Counted from the stretch's first letter, positions 8,090 to 17,877 are shown. The stretch: DNA of 64,000 nucleotides from Acinetobacter venetianus RAG-1 = CIP 110063 (GCF_000368585.1 NZ_KB849558.1:1493485-1557484), one strand, 5' to 3'. A program made the numbers and translations. Notes: a model not told the origin generated them from the sequence alone.

Positions 8090-8575
8090 CTATAACCCCA
8101 AAACCTCTTCTTTAAAGACAAATTCCTTTGTAACACCAAAGTATTTTAAATAAATCTTTTTTCTATTTAACTCTGTAAGAATATAAGTTGATAATTCATT
8201 TAGCACCCCATTTACACAATCAATAACTTTCTGTTTTATCTCTATACTTTCTTCTTCAAGGACTTCATCACTTATATTTTGGGTAATCAATTGATCAAAA
8301 TATATTTGATAATATTGAAAAACTAAGCACATATAAGGATCAAGCCTTTCATACTCAAAGCTTTCAGGATAAAGAATCAACTGACCAGAATCAAACCAGA
8401 ACTCTATAGAAAGAAAATCCCAATCCATACTATTTATCTGATCTTTAAACGTTTCCACATAAAACAGAAATAGCTTTTTAAAATCCTCAGAGAACTGAAT
8501 CTTTGATAAAGAAACTGCCTGCTCTGAAATCGCTTCTACAAATTCTTCTGTAGTTTTTAATTCTATTAAACTCAT
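8090..8575 (-). CDS. Acidic hypothetical protein, 161 aa
   Basis: Start taken as the ATG at 8573-8575 (MSLIELKTTEEF); a GTG three codons upstream is also open. The protein is acidic, rich in Tyr and Phe, has no signal peptide or membrane segment, and reads as an alpha/beta fold (FWFDSGQLILYPESFEYE in the middle). The codon use looks more AT-rich than in ubiC or glnA on either side. Size, acidity and isolation recall orphan immunity proteins of polymorphic toxin systems, but no toxin gene is near and I do not recognise a family. Confidence 0.55.
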   Translation of the reverse strand: MSLIELKTTEEFVEAISEQAVSLSKIQFSEDFKKLFLFYVETFKDQINSMDWDFLSIEFWFDSGQLILYPESFEYERLDPYMCLVFQYYQIYFDQLITQNISDEVLEEESIEIKQKVIDCVNGVLNELSTYILTELNRKKIYLKYFGVTKEFVFKEEVLGL

Positions 8576-8672
8576 GTTACCCACTCTACGTCAATATAAA
8601 TCAACCAATGAATATAAATTGAACTGTCTTAAAATTTTAAAATAGATACAACTAGATACATTACAATTGCCA

Positions 8673-8699
8673 AAAAAAAGCTCGCCGAAGCGAGCTTTT
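8673..8699 (-). terminator. Terminator of glnA
   Basis: AAAAGCTCG-CTTCGG-CGAGCTTTTTTTT on the minus strand, 15 bp after the glnA stop. Confidence 0.92.
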
Positions 8700-8714
8700 C
8701 TGAATAACAATGTA

Positions 8715-10130
8715 TTACAAGCTATAGTACATGTCGAATTCAACTGGGTGAGTAGTCGTGTTAAGACGACGTACATCTTCAGTTTTAAGTTCGATATATG
8801 CTTCAAGCATTTCTTTAGTGAACACGCCACCTTTTAACAAGAACTCATGATCAGCTTGAAGTGCTTCAATCGCCATTTCCAAGTTGTGAGCAACTGTTGG
8901 GATTTTTGCTTCTTCTTCAGGAGGAAGATCGTACAAGTTCTTGTCAGCCGCTTCACCTGGGTGGATCTTGTTCTGGATACCATCAAGACCAGCCATCAAC
9001 AATGCAGCAAAACCTAAGTATGGGTTCATCATTGGATCTGGGAAACGAGCTTCGATACGCTTGCCTTTAGGGCTAGAAACATATGGAATACGGATTGACG
9101 CAGAACGGTTACGCGCTGAGTAAGCAAGCATAATTGGCGCTTCATAGTGAGGAACCAAACGCTTATAAGAGTTCGTCGATGGGTTCGTAATCGCATTTAA
9201 TGCACGCGCGTGCTTGATCACACCACCAATGAAGAATAATGCCATTTCAGATAAACCAGCATATTCATCACCAGCAAACAAGTTCTTGCCATCTTTAGAG
9301 ATAGACATGTGAACGTGCATACCTGAACCGTTATCACCTACCATTGGCTTAGGCATGAATGTCGCAGTTTTGCCGTATTGGTGAGCAACGTTCCAAACAG
9401 CATATTTGAACTGTTGTACTTCGTCAGCTTTGCGAACCATTGTATTGAAGCTCACACCAATTTCTAATTGGCAAGAAGCAACTTCGTGGTGATGCACTTC
9501 TACGCGGCCAGGACCCATGATGTCTTCGATACGAGCACACATTTCAGCACGCATATCTTGGTGAGAATCAACTGGAGGAACTGGGAAGTAACCACCTTTA
9601 ACACGTGGACGGTGGCCTGAGTTACCAGCTTCGTAATCTTTACCAGTAGACCAAGCAGCTTCTTCCGCGATTAAAGTATGGCGAGCGCCAGACATATCGA
9701 TGTCCCATTTTACTTCGTCAAATACGAAGAATTCTGGTTCTGGACCAAAGAATGCAGTATCACCGATACCTGTAGATTTTAAATATTCTTCAGCACGACG
9801 AGCAATCGAACGTGGGTCACGCTCGTAACCTTGACCAGTAGATGGCTCAATTACGTCACAAGTTACAACAACTGTAGGCTCAGCAAAGAACGGGTCAAGA
9901 AAACCTGTTTCAGCATCTGGACGTAAGATCATGTCAGAAGCTTCAATGCCTTTCCAACCAGCGATTGAAGAACCATCAAACATTTTACCGTCTTCAAATG
10001 TATCTTCATCAATCGTGTCAGCTGGGTAAGTTACGTGTTGCTCTTTACCCTTAGTATCAGTAAAGCGAAAATCGACCCATTTTGCGCCACTTTCTTTGAT
10101 GAGTTGAAGGACCTTGTTCGCCATGCTCAT
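8715..10130 (-). CDS. glnA: Glutamine synthetase, type I
   Basis: 471 residues. It makes glutamine from glutamate, ammonia and ATP, the central ammonium-assimilation step; a cytoplasmic dodecamer. Seen: [15 protein letters not shown] at the N-terminus, FFGPEPEFF with metal-ligand Glu, the NGSGMHVH motif, the [12 protein letters not shown] active-site stretch, and NLYDLPPEE with Tyr400, the adenylylation site that places it in the GlnE-regulated GSI-β class. Start chosen at the ATG at 10128-10130, with GGAG five bases upstream; a TTG three codons earlier only overlaps that site. It is monocistronic here (no ntrBC downstream) and has a 600-bp control region with NtrC-like sites. Confidence 0.96.
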   Translation of the reverse strand: MSMANKVLQLIKESGAKWVDFRFTDTKGKEQHVTYPADTIDEDTFEDGKMFDGSSIAGWKGIEASDMILRPDAETGFLDPFFAEPTVVVTCDVIEPSTGQGYERDPRSIARRAEEYLKSTGIGDTAFFGPEPEFFVFDEVKWDIDMSGARHTLIAEEAAWSTGKDYEAGNSGHRPRVKGGYFPVPPVDSHQDMRAEMCARIEDIMGPGRVEVHHHEVASCQLEIGVSFNTMVRKADEVQQFKYAVWNVAHQYGKTATFMPKPMVGDNGSGMHVHMSISKDGKNLFAGDEYAGLSEMALFFIGGVIKHARALNAITNPSTNSYKRLVPHYEAPIMLAYSARNRSASIRIPYVSSPKGKRIEARFPDPMMNPYLGFAALLMAGLDGIQNKIHPGEAADKNLYDLPPEEEAKIPTVAHNLEMAIEALQADHEFLLKGGVFTKEMLEAYIELKTEDVRRLNTTTHPVEFDMYYSL

Positions 10131-10151
10131 TTGCTCCAATGAAATTTATAT

Positions 10152-10166
10152 GCACTTGTTAAGTGC
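10152..10166. promoter_or_regulatory. NtrC-like palindrome GCAC-N7-GTGC in the glnA leader
   Basis: GCACTTGTTAAGTGC is a 6-bp inverted repeat and fits the known NtrC/NRI box GCAC-N7-GTGC exactly. It lies 21 bp before the glnA start codon, probably downstream of its main promoter, so it could also be a leader hairpin. Binding is inference. Confidence 0.4.
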
Positions 10167-10173
10167 GTGTTAG

Positions 10174-10209
10174 TTGTTGGGATATAATTAGCAATTATCA
10201 TACCAACAA
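10174..10209. promoter_or_regulatory. Extended palindrome in the glnA promoter region
   Basis: TTGTTGG (10174-10180) and CCAACAA (10203-10209) are perfect inverted arms, with ATAATT and AATTAT nested inside around the same centre (about 10191). On the minus strand the same stretch offers TTGTTG - 16 bp - TTATAT as a candidate sigma-70 promoter for glnA. A dyad over a promoter suggests a regulator site. Confidence 0.4.
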
Positions 10210-10353
10210 TTATAAAGCATACCTAAAACATTGAAATTCTTTACAGAAAAAATGCTTTAAGCTCCATATCCTATGTCCACTATAATGTTTATATTCGCAA
10301 ATGCACCATATTCACACATTTCTATTTTAGCGCGTCCCCAAAAAAGACATTAT

Positions 10354-10398
10354 GAACCAAAATAGTGCAGAACACATGATAAAGAACCAATGTAGTGC
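10354..10398. promoter_or_regulatory. Two tandem NtrC-like boxes upstream of glnA
   Basis: Read toward glnA, GCACTATTTTGGTTC (complement of 10354-10368) and GCACTACATTGGTTC (complement of 10384-10398) match the NtrC box GCAC-N7-GTGC except for two bases in the second half. They match each other at 13 of 15 bases and are exactly 30 bp apart, about three helical turns, 220-270 bp before the start codon, where enhancers of sigma-54 promoters are expected. I could not find a convincing TGGCAC-N5-TTGC sigma-54 promoter between them and glnA. The rest of 10210-10740 shows no gene. Confidence 0.45.
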
Positions 10399-10740
10399 CA
10401 ATTACGCCATCATTTGTTAGCATAAATTGGCTTTTTATATCATTCTTTTCAGCTTGATTCCAATCAATTCATTTAGACTTTAGATTCACTTTGTGTTTAT
10501 TTTATCAAGTCTTTCAATTACAAAACTTTATTCTTCATTTTTTGTCGTTTTTTTGCTGAACAAAGTTTATAAACATTCAGACTCATTCTTGCGATTTCAC
10601 TCACATTGATTCTTTGTTTTTGTTATGATGACTCTCCTCTATGATTCTATCATTTCTTGTTTTTTCAAATTTTAGAATTTAGAGTGAATCCACAAAGTCG
10701 AAAACACAATTAAAGTGTATATTTTCAAAAGGTTATAATC

Positions 10741-11325
10741 ATGCTTCTAATGATTGACAATTATGACTCATTTACTTACAACATCGTTCAATATTTTGGC
10801 GAGTTAAATCAAGAAGTAAAAGTTGTTCGTAATGATCAAGTTACATTAGAGGACATCGAACGATGGCAGCCCAAATACCTTGTGATTGGCCCTGGCCCTT
10901 GTTCTCCAACTGAAGCTGGTATCTCAATTCCTGCAATTAATCATTTCGCAGGTAAAATTCCTCTACTCGGCGTATGTTTAGGGCATCAGTCTATTGGCCA
11001 AGCTTTTGGTGGCAATATTATTCGCGCCAAAACTGTGATGCATGGTCGATTATCAGATATGTACCATAGCGATAAAGGTATTTTCAGTAATTTACCGTCA
11101 CCTTTTTCTGCAACACGCTATCATTCACTTGTAATTGAACAAGAGACTCTTCCTGATTGTCTAGAAGTCACCTGTTGGACCAATCAAGCAGATGGAACAA
11201 TTGAAGAAATTATGGGTGTAAAACATAAAACTCTTCCTGTGGAAGGTGTTCAGTTCCACCCTGAATCAATTCTCAGTGAACATGGGCATCAAATCTTTAA
11301 AAATTTCTTAGAAATTTATGCATAA
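10741..11325 (+). CDS. trpG: Anthranilate synthase component II (glutamine amidotransferase)
   Basis: 194 residues. It supplies ammonia from glutamine to TrpE for anthranilate synthesis, the first tryptophan step; in Acinetobacter the same subunit is known to serve p-aminobenzoate synthesis too. Class I amidotransferase triad: Cys79 in [13 protein letters not shown] and His173/Glu175 in VQFHPES. AAAAGG lies eight bases before the ATG. Unlike a compact trpGDC cluster, trpD begins 2.8 kb further on, and a weak hairpin after trpG suggests it is transcribed separately. Confidence 0.93.
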   Translation: MLLMIDNYDSFTYNIVQYFGELNQEVKVVRNDQVTLEDIERWQPKYLVIGPGPCSPTEAGISIPAINHFAGKIPLLGVCLGHQSIGQAFGGNIIRAKTVMHGRLSDMYHSDKGIFSNLPSPFSATRYHSLVIEQETLPDCLEVTCWTNQADGTIEEIMGVKHKTLPVEGVQFHPESILSEHGHQIFKNFLEIYA

Positions 11326-11346
11326 GTCAGTTTAGATTTAAAATAT

Positions 11347-11378
11347 ACAGCCCTCTAAACGATGGGCTGTTATTATTT
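11347..11378 (+). terminator. Probable terminator after trpG
   Basis: ACAGCCC (11347-11353) pairs with GGGCTGT (11364-11370), followed by TATTATTTT. The tail is interrupted, so termination may be partial. The rest of the gap to 11657 shows no gene. Confidence 0.6.
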
Positions 11379-11657
11379 TGAGCATCTAAAAGTTGCTTTT
11401 CAAATCTATTTCTCCAAATGATTAAATGGATAGAAAAATATATAATCCACATAAATTTTAAATAATGATTCAATTTCAACAACTAAAAGATCTTTCAACT
11501 AATTAAAGTAATGTAAAATACTTACACGAAGCTTCTTTTTAGTTTTTATGATTAAGCTTATGAGTAGGAATGATTAAGTCAAAAACTGCTTAAATGCTAG
11601 AATTTATAACTTAAATAACTCTCCCTCCTCCCTGAGCCATCTATCAGGACATTTATT

Positions 11658-13019
11658 GTGAATGCTCTCGTATTATTGAATATTCTCGTTTTTATTTTGC
11701 TTTTAGCAGGATTATTTTTTAGTTATCGCCAAGACTGGAGCCTCTCAAAGAAAGTTTTGATTGGTATGGTTGTCGGTATTGTTTTTGGGCTTGCATTAAA
11801 AACTATTTACGGTGACAGCCCTATCATCGAACAATCTATTGCATGGTTTAATATTGTCGGAAATGGCTATGTTCAGCTCTTACAAATGGTGATCATGCCA
11901 CTTATTTTTATCTCGATTTTAAGTGCTGTTGTAAAGTTACATCAAACAACTTCTCTTGGTAAAATAAGTGTATTCACCATTGGAATCTTGCTATTCACCA
12001 CCGCAATTGCTGCCATAGTCGGGATTAGCGTGACCAATCTATTCGGCTTAACTGCTGAAGGTCTTGTTCAAGGAACCAAAGAAGCCGCTCGCCTCGCCAC
12101 AATTGAAAGCCAATATATCGGTCAAGTTTCTGATCTCAATATTCCACAATTATTGCTGTCACTTTTTCCACAAAATCCTTTTGCGGATTTAACAGGCATT
12201 CGCCCAACAGCGATTATTAGCGTCGTTATTTTCTCTGCTTTCTTAGGCGTTGCAGCATTACAGCTTATGGCAAAAGATGCTGTAAATGGTGAAAGAATCA
12301 GACAAGGAATTGAGGCATTACAAGCACTCATTATCAGTTTAGTTCGATTAGTGATGCAGTTTACACCTTATGGTGTACTGGCATTAATGACAAAAATGGT
12401 TGCAAGCGCAAACCTAGCTGATATTGTGAAATTAGGTGAATTCGTTGCAGCATCCTACTTGGGCCTTGCAATCATGTTTATCGTTCATGGACTGATTTTA
12501 TTATTTGTTCGTGTTAATCCGATCAACTTTTTCAAGAAAGTATTTCCAGTTTTAACCTTTGCTTTTACCAGTCGTTCCAGTGCAGCAAGTATTCCATTAA
12601 ACATCGAAACACAAACCAAACAGCTTGGCGTACCTGAAGGAATCGCAAGCTTCTCAGCTTCGTTTGGTGCAACGATCGGTCAAAATGGTTGTGCTGGCTT
12701 ATACCCAGCAATGCTTGCCGTAATGGTCGCCCCTACTGTTGGAATTAATCCTTTAGATCCACTTTGGATTGCACAACTGGTTGTGATTGTAACGCTCAGT
12801 TCTATTGGTGTTGCTGGTGTCGGCGGTGGTGCAACCTTTGCGGCCCTCATCGTACTGCCAGCTATGGGGCTTCCTGTGACTTTGGTGGCTTTACTCATAT
12901 CAATTGAACCACTAATCGACATGGGGCGTACTGCACTTAACGTCAATGGCTCAATGACGGCGGGTACGGCAACAAGTCAATTATTAGGTGTTAGAAATCC
13001 AGACCATGAGATAACTTAA
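11658..13019 (+). CDS. tcyP: L-cystine (TcyP-like) DAACS-family symporter
   Basis: 453 residues, sodium:dicarboxylate symporter fold with about eight or nine hydrophobic segments. Conserved elements are [13 protein letters not shown] in TM3, [13 protein letters not shown] (first re-entrant loop with the serine-rich stretch), [19 protein letters not shown] in TM7, and the second loop [14 protein letters not shown]. The N-terminus and these loops match TcyP-type cystine carriers better than the glutamate or C4-dicarboxylate carriers; substrate is inferred. Start GTG at 11658 has AGGA eight bases upstream; an ATG at 11662 is out of frame. It lies between trpG and the MOSC gene with no pathway link to either. 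Confidence 0.82.
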   Translation: MNALVLLNILVFILLLAGLFFSYRQDWSLSKKVLIGMVVGIVFGLALKTIYGDSPIIEQSIAWFNIVGNGYVQLLQMVIMPLIFISILSAVVKLHQTTSLGKISVFTIGILLFTTAIAAIVGISVTNLFGLTAEGLVQGTKEAARLATIESQYIGQVSDLNIPQLLLSLFPQNPFADLTGIRPTAIISVVIFSAFLGVAALQLMAKDAVNGERIRQGIEALQALIISLVRLVMQFTPYGVLALMTKMVASANLADIVKLGEFVAASYLGLAIMFIVHGLILLFVRVNPINFFKKVFPVLTFAFTSRSSAASIPLNIETQTKQLGVPEGIASFSASFGATIGQNGCAGLYPAMLAVMVAPTVGINPLDPLWIAQLVVIVTLSSIGVAGVGGGATFAALIVLPAMGLPVTLVALLISIEPLIDMGRTALNVNGSMTAGTATSQLLGVRNPDHEIT

Positions 13020-13042
13020 TCAAACTAATTATTTCCATATAC

Positions 13043-13074
13043 AAAAGCCAATTCATTGAAATGAATTGGCTTTT
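13043..13074. terminator. Bidirectional terminator
   Basis: AAAAGCCAATTCAT-TGAA-ATGAATTGGCTTTT: a 14-bp perfect stem between two convergent genes. Confidence 0.9.
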
Positions 13075-13095
13075 AATAAAAACTAAGAATTAAAC

Positions 13096-13890
13096 TCAAC
13101 GAATAATTTTTACTTCCTGCCCAATTGTAATACACCCTTCTCCACGATGTAATGCATTCTGTCCCATCATCACTTTAGTGCCCTGTTTTCTATATTTGAG
13201 CATTGCTTGCATGATTTCTGGTTGCTTTTGACTCGTTTTCAAATCAATTGTTGGAATCACACATCGAGAACACTGTTTAACAAGATCAAAGACAATATCT
13301 CCAATTTGTATCTGTCTCCATTGATCCTCAGCAAATGCATCACACCCCGACATCACAATATTGGGTCTAAAACGCTGTACATCTAGCGGATAACCTACTT
13401 TCTCAGCTAGAAACTCAACAGATGCTTCACTAATAATCAAGAATGGAAAGCCATCCGCAAATCCTACGCGATCACCTAATTGTGCGTACTCTAAATCTAC
13501 TTGGCGGACGGTCTCTTGCGGCATATAAATCAACTGTGCTTCTCGTCCAAGTTTTTGGCTCAACCAAGCATTAACAGGATGATGGATACGATTCCCCGAA
13601 AGCTTATCCTGCCAAACTGTCACTAAGCGCTCATCTTTCTGACCTTGCGCTTCGATCATACTGAGCTCGATCTTCTCTGAATGATAATCAAAGCATACGC
13701 GATCAGATGAAACCGTAACACCAATTTGTCCCATTTCTGCGACTTGCCTTTGGGTGATAAACCGCCCATCAGGATCAACAATCATCCAACGTCGATCCCA
13801 TTTAGGACCAAAACCATCAATTTCCATTGTCGAAAGTTTATTTCCTTTACAGGACTTCACTGGATAATTAAAAAGCTGGCTGATCTGCAT
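13096..13890 (-). CDS. MOSC domain protein (YcbX-like)
   Basis: 264 residues. N-terminal MOSC β-barrel domain (QLFNYPVKSCKG...RRWMIVDPDGRFITQR, residues 4-50) followed by the MOSC catalytic domain (about 130-264). The conserved cysteines appear in VKQCSRCVIPTID (about 208-220) and the end has NALHRGEGCITIGQEV. MOSC proteins use the molybdenum cofactor; YcbX reduces N-hydroxylated compounds such as 6-hydroxylaminopurine with an electron-transfer partner. The C-terminal ferredoxin domain of E. coli YcbX (369 aa) is absent, so a separate donor is expected. Confidence 0.85.
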   Translation of the reverse strand: MQISQLFNYPVKSCKGNKLSTMEIDGFGPKWDRRWMIVDPDGRFITQRQVAEMGQIGVTVSSDRVCFDYHSEKIELSMIEAQGQKDERLVTVWQDKLSGNRIHHPVNAWLSQKLGREAQLIYMPQETVRQVDLEYAQLGDRVGFADGFPFLIISEASVEFLAEKVGYPLDVQRFRPNIVMSGCDAFAEDQWRQIQIGDIVFDLVKQCSRCVIPTIDLKTSQKQPEIMQAMLKYRKQGTKVMMGQNALHRGEGCITIGQEVKIIR

Positions 13891-14147
13891 ATTCTTGTTT
13901 CCATAAAGACAGAATTATGTATTGATGAAATTATTTATTCACTGATTATAATAGTTGAAAAATATAGCAATATGTCTAATTTTGAAGCACAAGATAGTTT
14001 TTATTTAAAGCGTATAAAATCTACATTATTTTCTGATAACATAACTCGCTAGCTTTTAGATCATGTATCACAGTCAAGTCATACCGAACCAATTGCGATC
14101 AATCTATTTATTTCTCAATTTTTTAATTAATCATAATGCTGTAACTC

Positions 14148-15203
14148 ATGACTATGAATATCCAACAGGCTCTCAATCACATTACTAAAAACATTCATCT
14201 TACCCAACCGCAAATGGAAGATGTAATGCGCAGTATTATGCAAGGTGAAGCGACAGATGCTCAAATCGGTGCGCTGATGATGGGTCTGCGTATGAAAGGT
14301 GAAAGCATTGATGAAATTACTGCTGCTGCGCGTATCATGCGTGAATTTGCAATTAAGATTGATGTTAGCGACATTCCACACCTCGTCGATATCGTCGGAA
14401 CGGGTGGTGATGGGCAAAATTTATTTAATGTTTCAACTGCCTCAAGTTTTGTGATCGCTGCTGCTGGTGCAACAATTGCTAAACATGGTAATCGTGGTGT
14501 TTCAAGCAAATCGGGCTCTTCTGATGTGCTTGAGCAAATGGGTATCCAACTTGATCTCGATATGCAGCAAACTGAACGTTGCATACGTGAAATTGGTGTA
14601 GGTTTTCTATTTGCACCTAATCACCACAAAGCAATGAAATATGCGGTTGCACCACGTCGTGAGTTAGGTATTCGTAGTATTTTTAATTTATTAGGACCAC
14701 TCACCAACCCTGCTGGTGTCAACCGTTTTGTCATTGGTGTGTTCTCAGATGAACTTTGCCGCCCAATTGCAGAAGTACTAAAACAACTTGGTGCAGAACA
14801 TGTACTGGTTGTGCATTCTAAAGATGGTTTGGATGAAATTAGTCTTGCTGCGCCGACGGCTGTCGCAGAACTAAAGAATGGCGAAATTACGGAATGGACA
14901 CTAAGTCCAGATGATGTTGGTATTCAATCTCAAACTCTATCAGGCCTAACAGTCAATAGTTCTGAAGAAAGCTTAAAACTGATTAAAGATGCACTCGGTC
15001 GAGATAAATCAGAGATTGGCGAAAAAGCTGCCAATATGATTGCACTGAACGCAGGTGCAGGCATTTATGTTGCAGGCATTACTAGTACCTACAAACAAGC
15101 TGTTGAACTTGCTCAAGATATTCTTTATGGTGGTCAAGCCACTGAAAAAATGAGTATCTTGGCTGAATTCACCAAAACATTGAAACAATATCAAGCAGAC
15201 TAA
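14148..15203 (+). CDS. trpD: Anthranilate phosphoribosyltransferase
   Basis: 351 residues. It transfers phosphoribosyl from PRPP to anthranilate, the second tryptophan step. Key motifs: [17 protein letters not shown] (PRPP loop), [18 protein letters not shown], and [21 protein letters not shown]. Two in-frame ATGs, at 14148 and 14154, are both possible; neither has a clear Shine-Dalgarno. It is 9 bp before trpC in one operon. Confidence 0.95.
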   Translation: MTMNIQQALNHITKNIHLTQPQMEDVMRSIMQGEATDAQIGALMMGLRMKGESIDEITAAARIMREFAIKIDVSDIPHLVDIVGTGGDGQNLFNVSTASSFVIAAAGATIAKHGNRGVSSKSGSSDVLEQMGIQLDLDMQQTERCIREIGVGFLFAPNHHKAMKYAVAPRRELGIRSIFNLLGPLTNPAGVNRFVIGVFSDELCRPIAEVLKQLGAEHVLVVHSKDGLDEISLAAPTAVAELKNGEITEWTLSPDDVGIQSQTLSGLTVNSSEESLKLIKDALGRDKSEIGEKAANMIALNAGAGIYVAGITSTYKQAVELAQDILYGGQATEKMSILAEFTKTLKQYQAD

Positions 15204-15212
15204 GGACTTCTC

Positions 15213-16019
15213 ATGATCAATATTCAAAATACCATTCTCGGTAAAATTGTTGACCGTAAACATGAGGAACTTGCAGCACGTTTAAAACAACGTAACCTGC
15301 ATGATGTTGAAGAATGGGCAAAAGCAGCGACACCTGTACGTGGTTTCGCCAATGCCTTACAACACAAACGTCCTGCTGTGATTGCTGAAATTAAAAAAGC
15401 CTCTCCATCTAAAGGCGTGATTCGTGCAGACTTTAATCCTGCTGAAATTGCTCAACAGTACGAACAAGCTGGTGCAGCGTGTCTTTCTGTTCTAACAGAT
15501 GTAGATTTCTTCCAAGGTACAGATGAAAATATTGCCATTGCACGTCAACATTGTGCCTTACCTGCTTTGCGTAAAGATTTCTTAGTTGATCCTTACAATG
15601 TTGTCGAAGCACGTGCATTACAAGCAGATTGTATTTTATTAATCGTGGCTTGCTTGTCCGATCAACAATTAGAAGAAATGTCTAAAACCGCATTTGAACA
15701 TCAATTAGATGTATTGGTTGAAGTACATGATGAATATGAATTAGAACGTGCTTTAAAACTTTCTGAACAATGTATTTTAGGCGTAAACAACCGTAATCTT
15801 AAAACCTTTGATGTTGATTTAGAGACATCCATTCGTTTGAAAAAATTACTCCCTGCATCTCGCTTGTTAGTCACTGAAAGTGGTATTGCCACACCTGACG
15901 ATGTTGCAATGATGCAAGCCAATGATATTCATACGTTCCTTGTTGGCGAGAGCTTTATGAAACAGCCTAGGCCTGATGTGGCATTTGGTGAATTGTTTGG
16001 TCAGCCAAAACAGGTTTAA
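15213..16019 (+). CDS. trpC: Indole-3-glycerol-phosphate synthase
   Basis: 268 residues, TIM barrel, not fused to TrpF. It closes the indole ring in the fourth tryptophan step. Seen: PAVIAEIKKASPSKGVIR with the catalytic Lys, VLTDVDFFQGT, LRKDFLVDPY, LVEVHDEYELERAL and LGVNNRNLKTF, then VTESGI. AAGGA lies seven bases before the ATG. A terminator closes the trpDC unit. Confidence 0.95.
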   Translation: MINIQNTILGKIVDRKHEELAARLKQRNLHDVEEWAKAATPVRGFANALQHKRPAVIAEIKKASPSKGVIRADFNPAEIAQQYEQAGAACLSVLTDVDFFQGTDENIAIARQHCALPALRKDFLVDPYNVVEARALQADCILLIVACLSDQQLEEMSKTAFEHQLDVLVEVHDEYELERALKLSEQCILGVNNRNLKTFDVDLETSIRLKKLLPASRLLVTESGIATPDDVAMMQANDIHTFLVGESFMKQPRPDVAFGELFGQPKQV

Positions 16020-16033
16020 ATTCAAAATAGATT

Positions 16034-16066
16034 AAAAGCCCAATTCTTTATCATTGGGCTTTTTTT
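16034..16066 (+). terminator. Terminator of trpDC
   Basis: AAAAGCCCAAT-tctttatc-ATTGGGCTTTTTTT. Confidence 0.9.
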
Positions 16067-16096
16067 ATGCCTCATTTATTTTATTGAAAAAATAAT

Positions 16097-16243
16097 ATGG
16101 GCTTCGAATCAGTTACTATTTTACTCCCTCCAACAAGAAAAAATTTAAAAGGAATTTATTTATGGGAATTTCAATTAGAGGGTGAAGTTATATTGAGTGG
16201 TGAACGTTCTATAAAATATAGACTATATAAGCCATCAATATAA
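16097..16243 (+). CDS. Possible 48-aa ORF or gene remnant
   Basis: ATG at 16097 to TAA at 16243, encoding MGFESVTILLPPTRKNLKGI followed by YLWEFQLEGEVILSGERS... and ending KPSI. It reads like an internal piece of a β-rich protein rather than a complete one. There is no clear ribosome-binding site, and it lies just behind the trpC terminator. It may be a degraded gene; evidence for expression is weak. Confidence 0.25.
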   Translation: MGFESVTILLPPTRKNLKGIYLWEFQLEGEVILSGERSIKYRLYKPSI

Positions 16244-16329
16244 ACTACGATTTTTATTTTAGAAAATGAATTGTTATTTATCGCTAATTATTCACCCCTC
16301 CTATCAAAGATCGCATGAATGCAATTCAG

Positions 16330-16358
16330 TTCAAATCATCACGGATTCAGACTATAAT
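16330..16358 (+). promoter_or_regulatory. Candidate promoter of the Smr gene
   Basis: TTCAAA (16330-16335), 17-bp spacer, TATAAT (16353-16358). Its position favours the ATG at 16398 over the upstream open frame beginning at 16266. Confidence 0.5.
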
Positions 16359-16397
16359 TTTACACTTCTCTCGTATCTTGCCTATTTTTCTAACATT

Positions 16398-17087
16398 ATG
16401 AGTAAACATGATTCTTCGCTTTCTAAAGATCAGTTTAATTTACTGAAAGCCTTTAAAAAGCAAATCTCTAATCCACAATCCAGCGCGATTGCGAAGCAAG
16501 CCGAATCAAAAAAGGCGCAAGCTGCAGCTGAAGAATTGGAAGATACAGAACTTTTTAAAAAAGCCCTTCTTGGGGTCAAACCGATCGACAATAAAAATAT
16601 TGCCGATACCAAAGTTATGCGTAGTAAAAAAGTCGATGCCCAAACTTTAGCAAAGCGCGCTGCTGCAGAAGGTGGTTCTGAGCAAGAACTTACTGAAATT
16701 TCAGATACGCAAGCCATTTTAAATCCTGTTGCCAGTCAAGCAGCATTGAGCTATCGCATTGCGACCCTACAACACAAAGTATTTGAAGATTTGAAAGCTG
16801 GTAAAATTCGTTGGTTCGAAGCAGTCGATTTGCATGGTTGTACAGTTGAACAAGCGCGCGCTGCAGTTTTACAAATCATTCAAATGGCCAAAGATGAAAA
16901 TCAAAACGTCATTAAAATTGTTCATGGTAAAGGCCCAGAAGCAATTTTAAAAACCTATGTAAATGGCTGGCTCAGACAACATCGCGATGTTCTTGCTTTT
17001 GTCAGTGCGCCTGAAAATCAAGGCGGCACTGGTGCTGTTTTAGTCCTATTAAAACGAGCAGAAAAGAATCCAAAGTACAAACAATAA
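16398..17087 (+). CDS. Smr domain protein (putative DNA/RNA endonuclease)
   Basis: 229 residues from the ATG at 16398; the 44 extra residues open upstream contain the promoter and look non-coding. The first about 130 residues are charged and Ala/Lys-rich. The C-terminal Smr domain (about 148-222) has VDLHGCTVEQARAAV and IVHGKGPEAILK, the LHG and HGKG motifs of the MutS2/SmrA family, which nicks branched DNA or cleaves RNA. It is the stand-alone YfcN/SmrB-like type. Gene order, Smr followed by folE, is compact. Confidence 0.85.
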   Translation: MSKHDSSLSKDQFNLLKAFKKQISNPQSSAIAKQAESKKAQAAAEELEDTELFKKALLGVKPIDNKNIADTKVMRSKKVDAQTLAKRAAAEGGSEQELTEISDTQAILNPVASQAALSYRIATLQHKVFEDLKAGKIRWFEAVDLHGCTVEQARAAVLQIIQMAKDENQNVIKIVHGKGPEAILKTYVNGWLRQHRDVLAFVSAPENQGGTGAVLVLLKRAEKNPKYKQ

Positions 17088-17171
17088 TCGGCATTTGACT
17101 CAAAAGTAAGTTTTTGAATCGTTTTCTGATACAATTCCCGTTTTGTTCAACCCACCTAAGTGAACATTGTT

Positions 17172-17726
17172 ATGTCTATGCAGCAATCGTACGCAAACAT
17201 CTTAACTGCCGTTGGTGAAGATTTGAATCGCCCAGGCCTCAAAGATACGCCTATGCGTGCGGCTAAAGCTTTTTCTTTTTTAACTTCTGGTTATAGTAAA
17301 ACGCTTGAAGAAGTTACAAATAGTGCGGTTTTCCCATCCGATAACCATGAAATGGTATTGGTTAAAAATATTGAATTTTATTCACTTTGTGAACACCACC
17401 TGCTCCCTTTTTATGGTCGTGTACACATTGCTTATTTACCAGAAGGTCAAGTTTTAGGTCTATCTAAATTTGCCCGTATTACAGAAATGTTTGCTCGCCG
17501 CTTACAGATTCAAGAAAATCTAACCCAGCAAATTGCCGAAGCTGTTGCTGATGTAACGAAAGCACGTGGCGTTGCAGTGGTGATTGATTCAGCGCATATG
17601 TGCATGATGATGCGTGGCGTAGGTAAACAAGAATCTACGACTCGTACCGTTTCTTTTGTTGGTGATTTTAAGACTGATAAAGATGCCCGTCGTGAATTTT
17701 TAAGTGCTGTGCCAGAAAGCTACTAA
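17172..17726 (+). CDS. folE: GTP cyclohydrolase I
   Basis: 184 residues (from ATG 17172; GTG at 17160 and ATG at 17178 are alternatives), the length of the shorter Pseudomonas-type FolE. It converts GTP to dihydroneopterin triphosphate, the first step of folate synthesis. Zinc ligands: Cys73 and His76 in [13 protein letters not shown] and Cys144 in [12 protein letters not shown]. It retains the type IA zinc site, so it should be zinc-dependent. Confidence 0.93.
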   Translation: MSMQQSYANILTAVGEDLNRPGLKDTPMRAAKAFSFLTSGYSKTLEEVTNSAVFPSDNHEMVLVKNIEFYSLCEHHLLPFYGRVHIAYLPEGQVLGLSKFARITEMFARRLQIQENLTQQIAEAVADVTKARGVAVVIDSAHMCMMMRGVGKQESTTRTVSFVGDFKTDKDARREFLSAVPESY

Positions 17727-17740
17727 GCAATATGGTACTT

Positions 17741-17768
17741 AAAGCCTCAATTCAATTGAGGCTTTTTT
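17741..17768 (+). terminator. Terminator of folE
   Basis: AAAGCCTCAATT-C-AATTGAGGCTTTTTTT. Confidence 0.88.
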
Positions 17769-17877
17769 TATTTCTAATTTTTCTTAATCAAATTCATTTT
17801 GTCATTTTAGTAAGCTTAACTGAGACGTATAAAGATGCTTTATAATTAGCTTAATTTAAACACGCCCATCATGAAAT

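Noticed and set aside
10352..10420. 22-codon ORF upstream of glnA
   Set aside because: It falls inside the tandem NtrC-like boxes and has no ribosome-binding site or conservation evidence.
11379..11657. Possible regulatory RNA or riboswitch before the symporter gene
   Set aside because: No conserved riboswitch core, only AT-rich sequence.
13971..14051. 26-codon ORF (MSNFEAQDSFYLKR...) before trpD as a trp leader peptide
   Set aside because: No tandem Trp codons, no attenuator hairpin or T-run.
16266..16397. N-terminal extension of the Smr gene
   Set aside because: It contains the candidate promoter and has no family similarity; the ATG at 16398 fits better.
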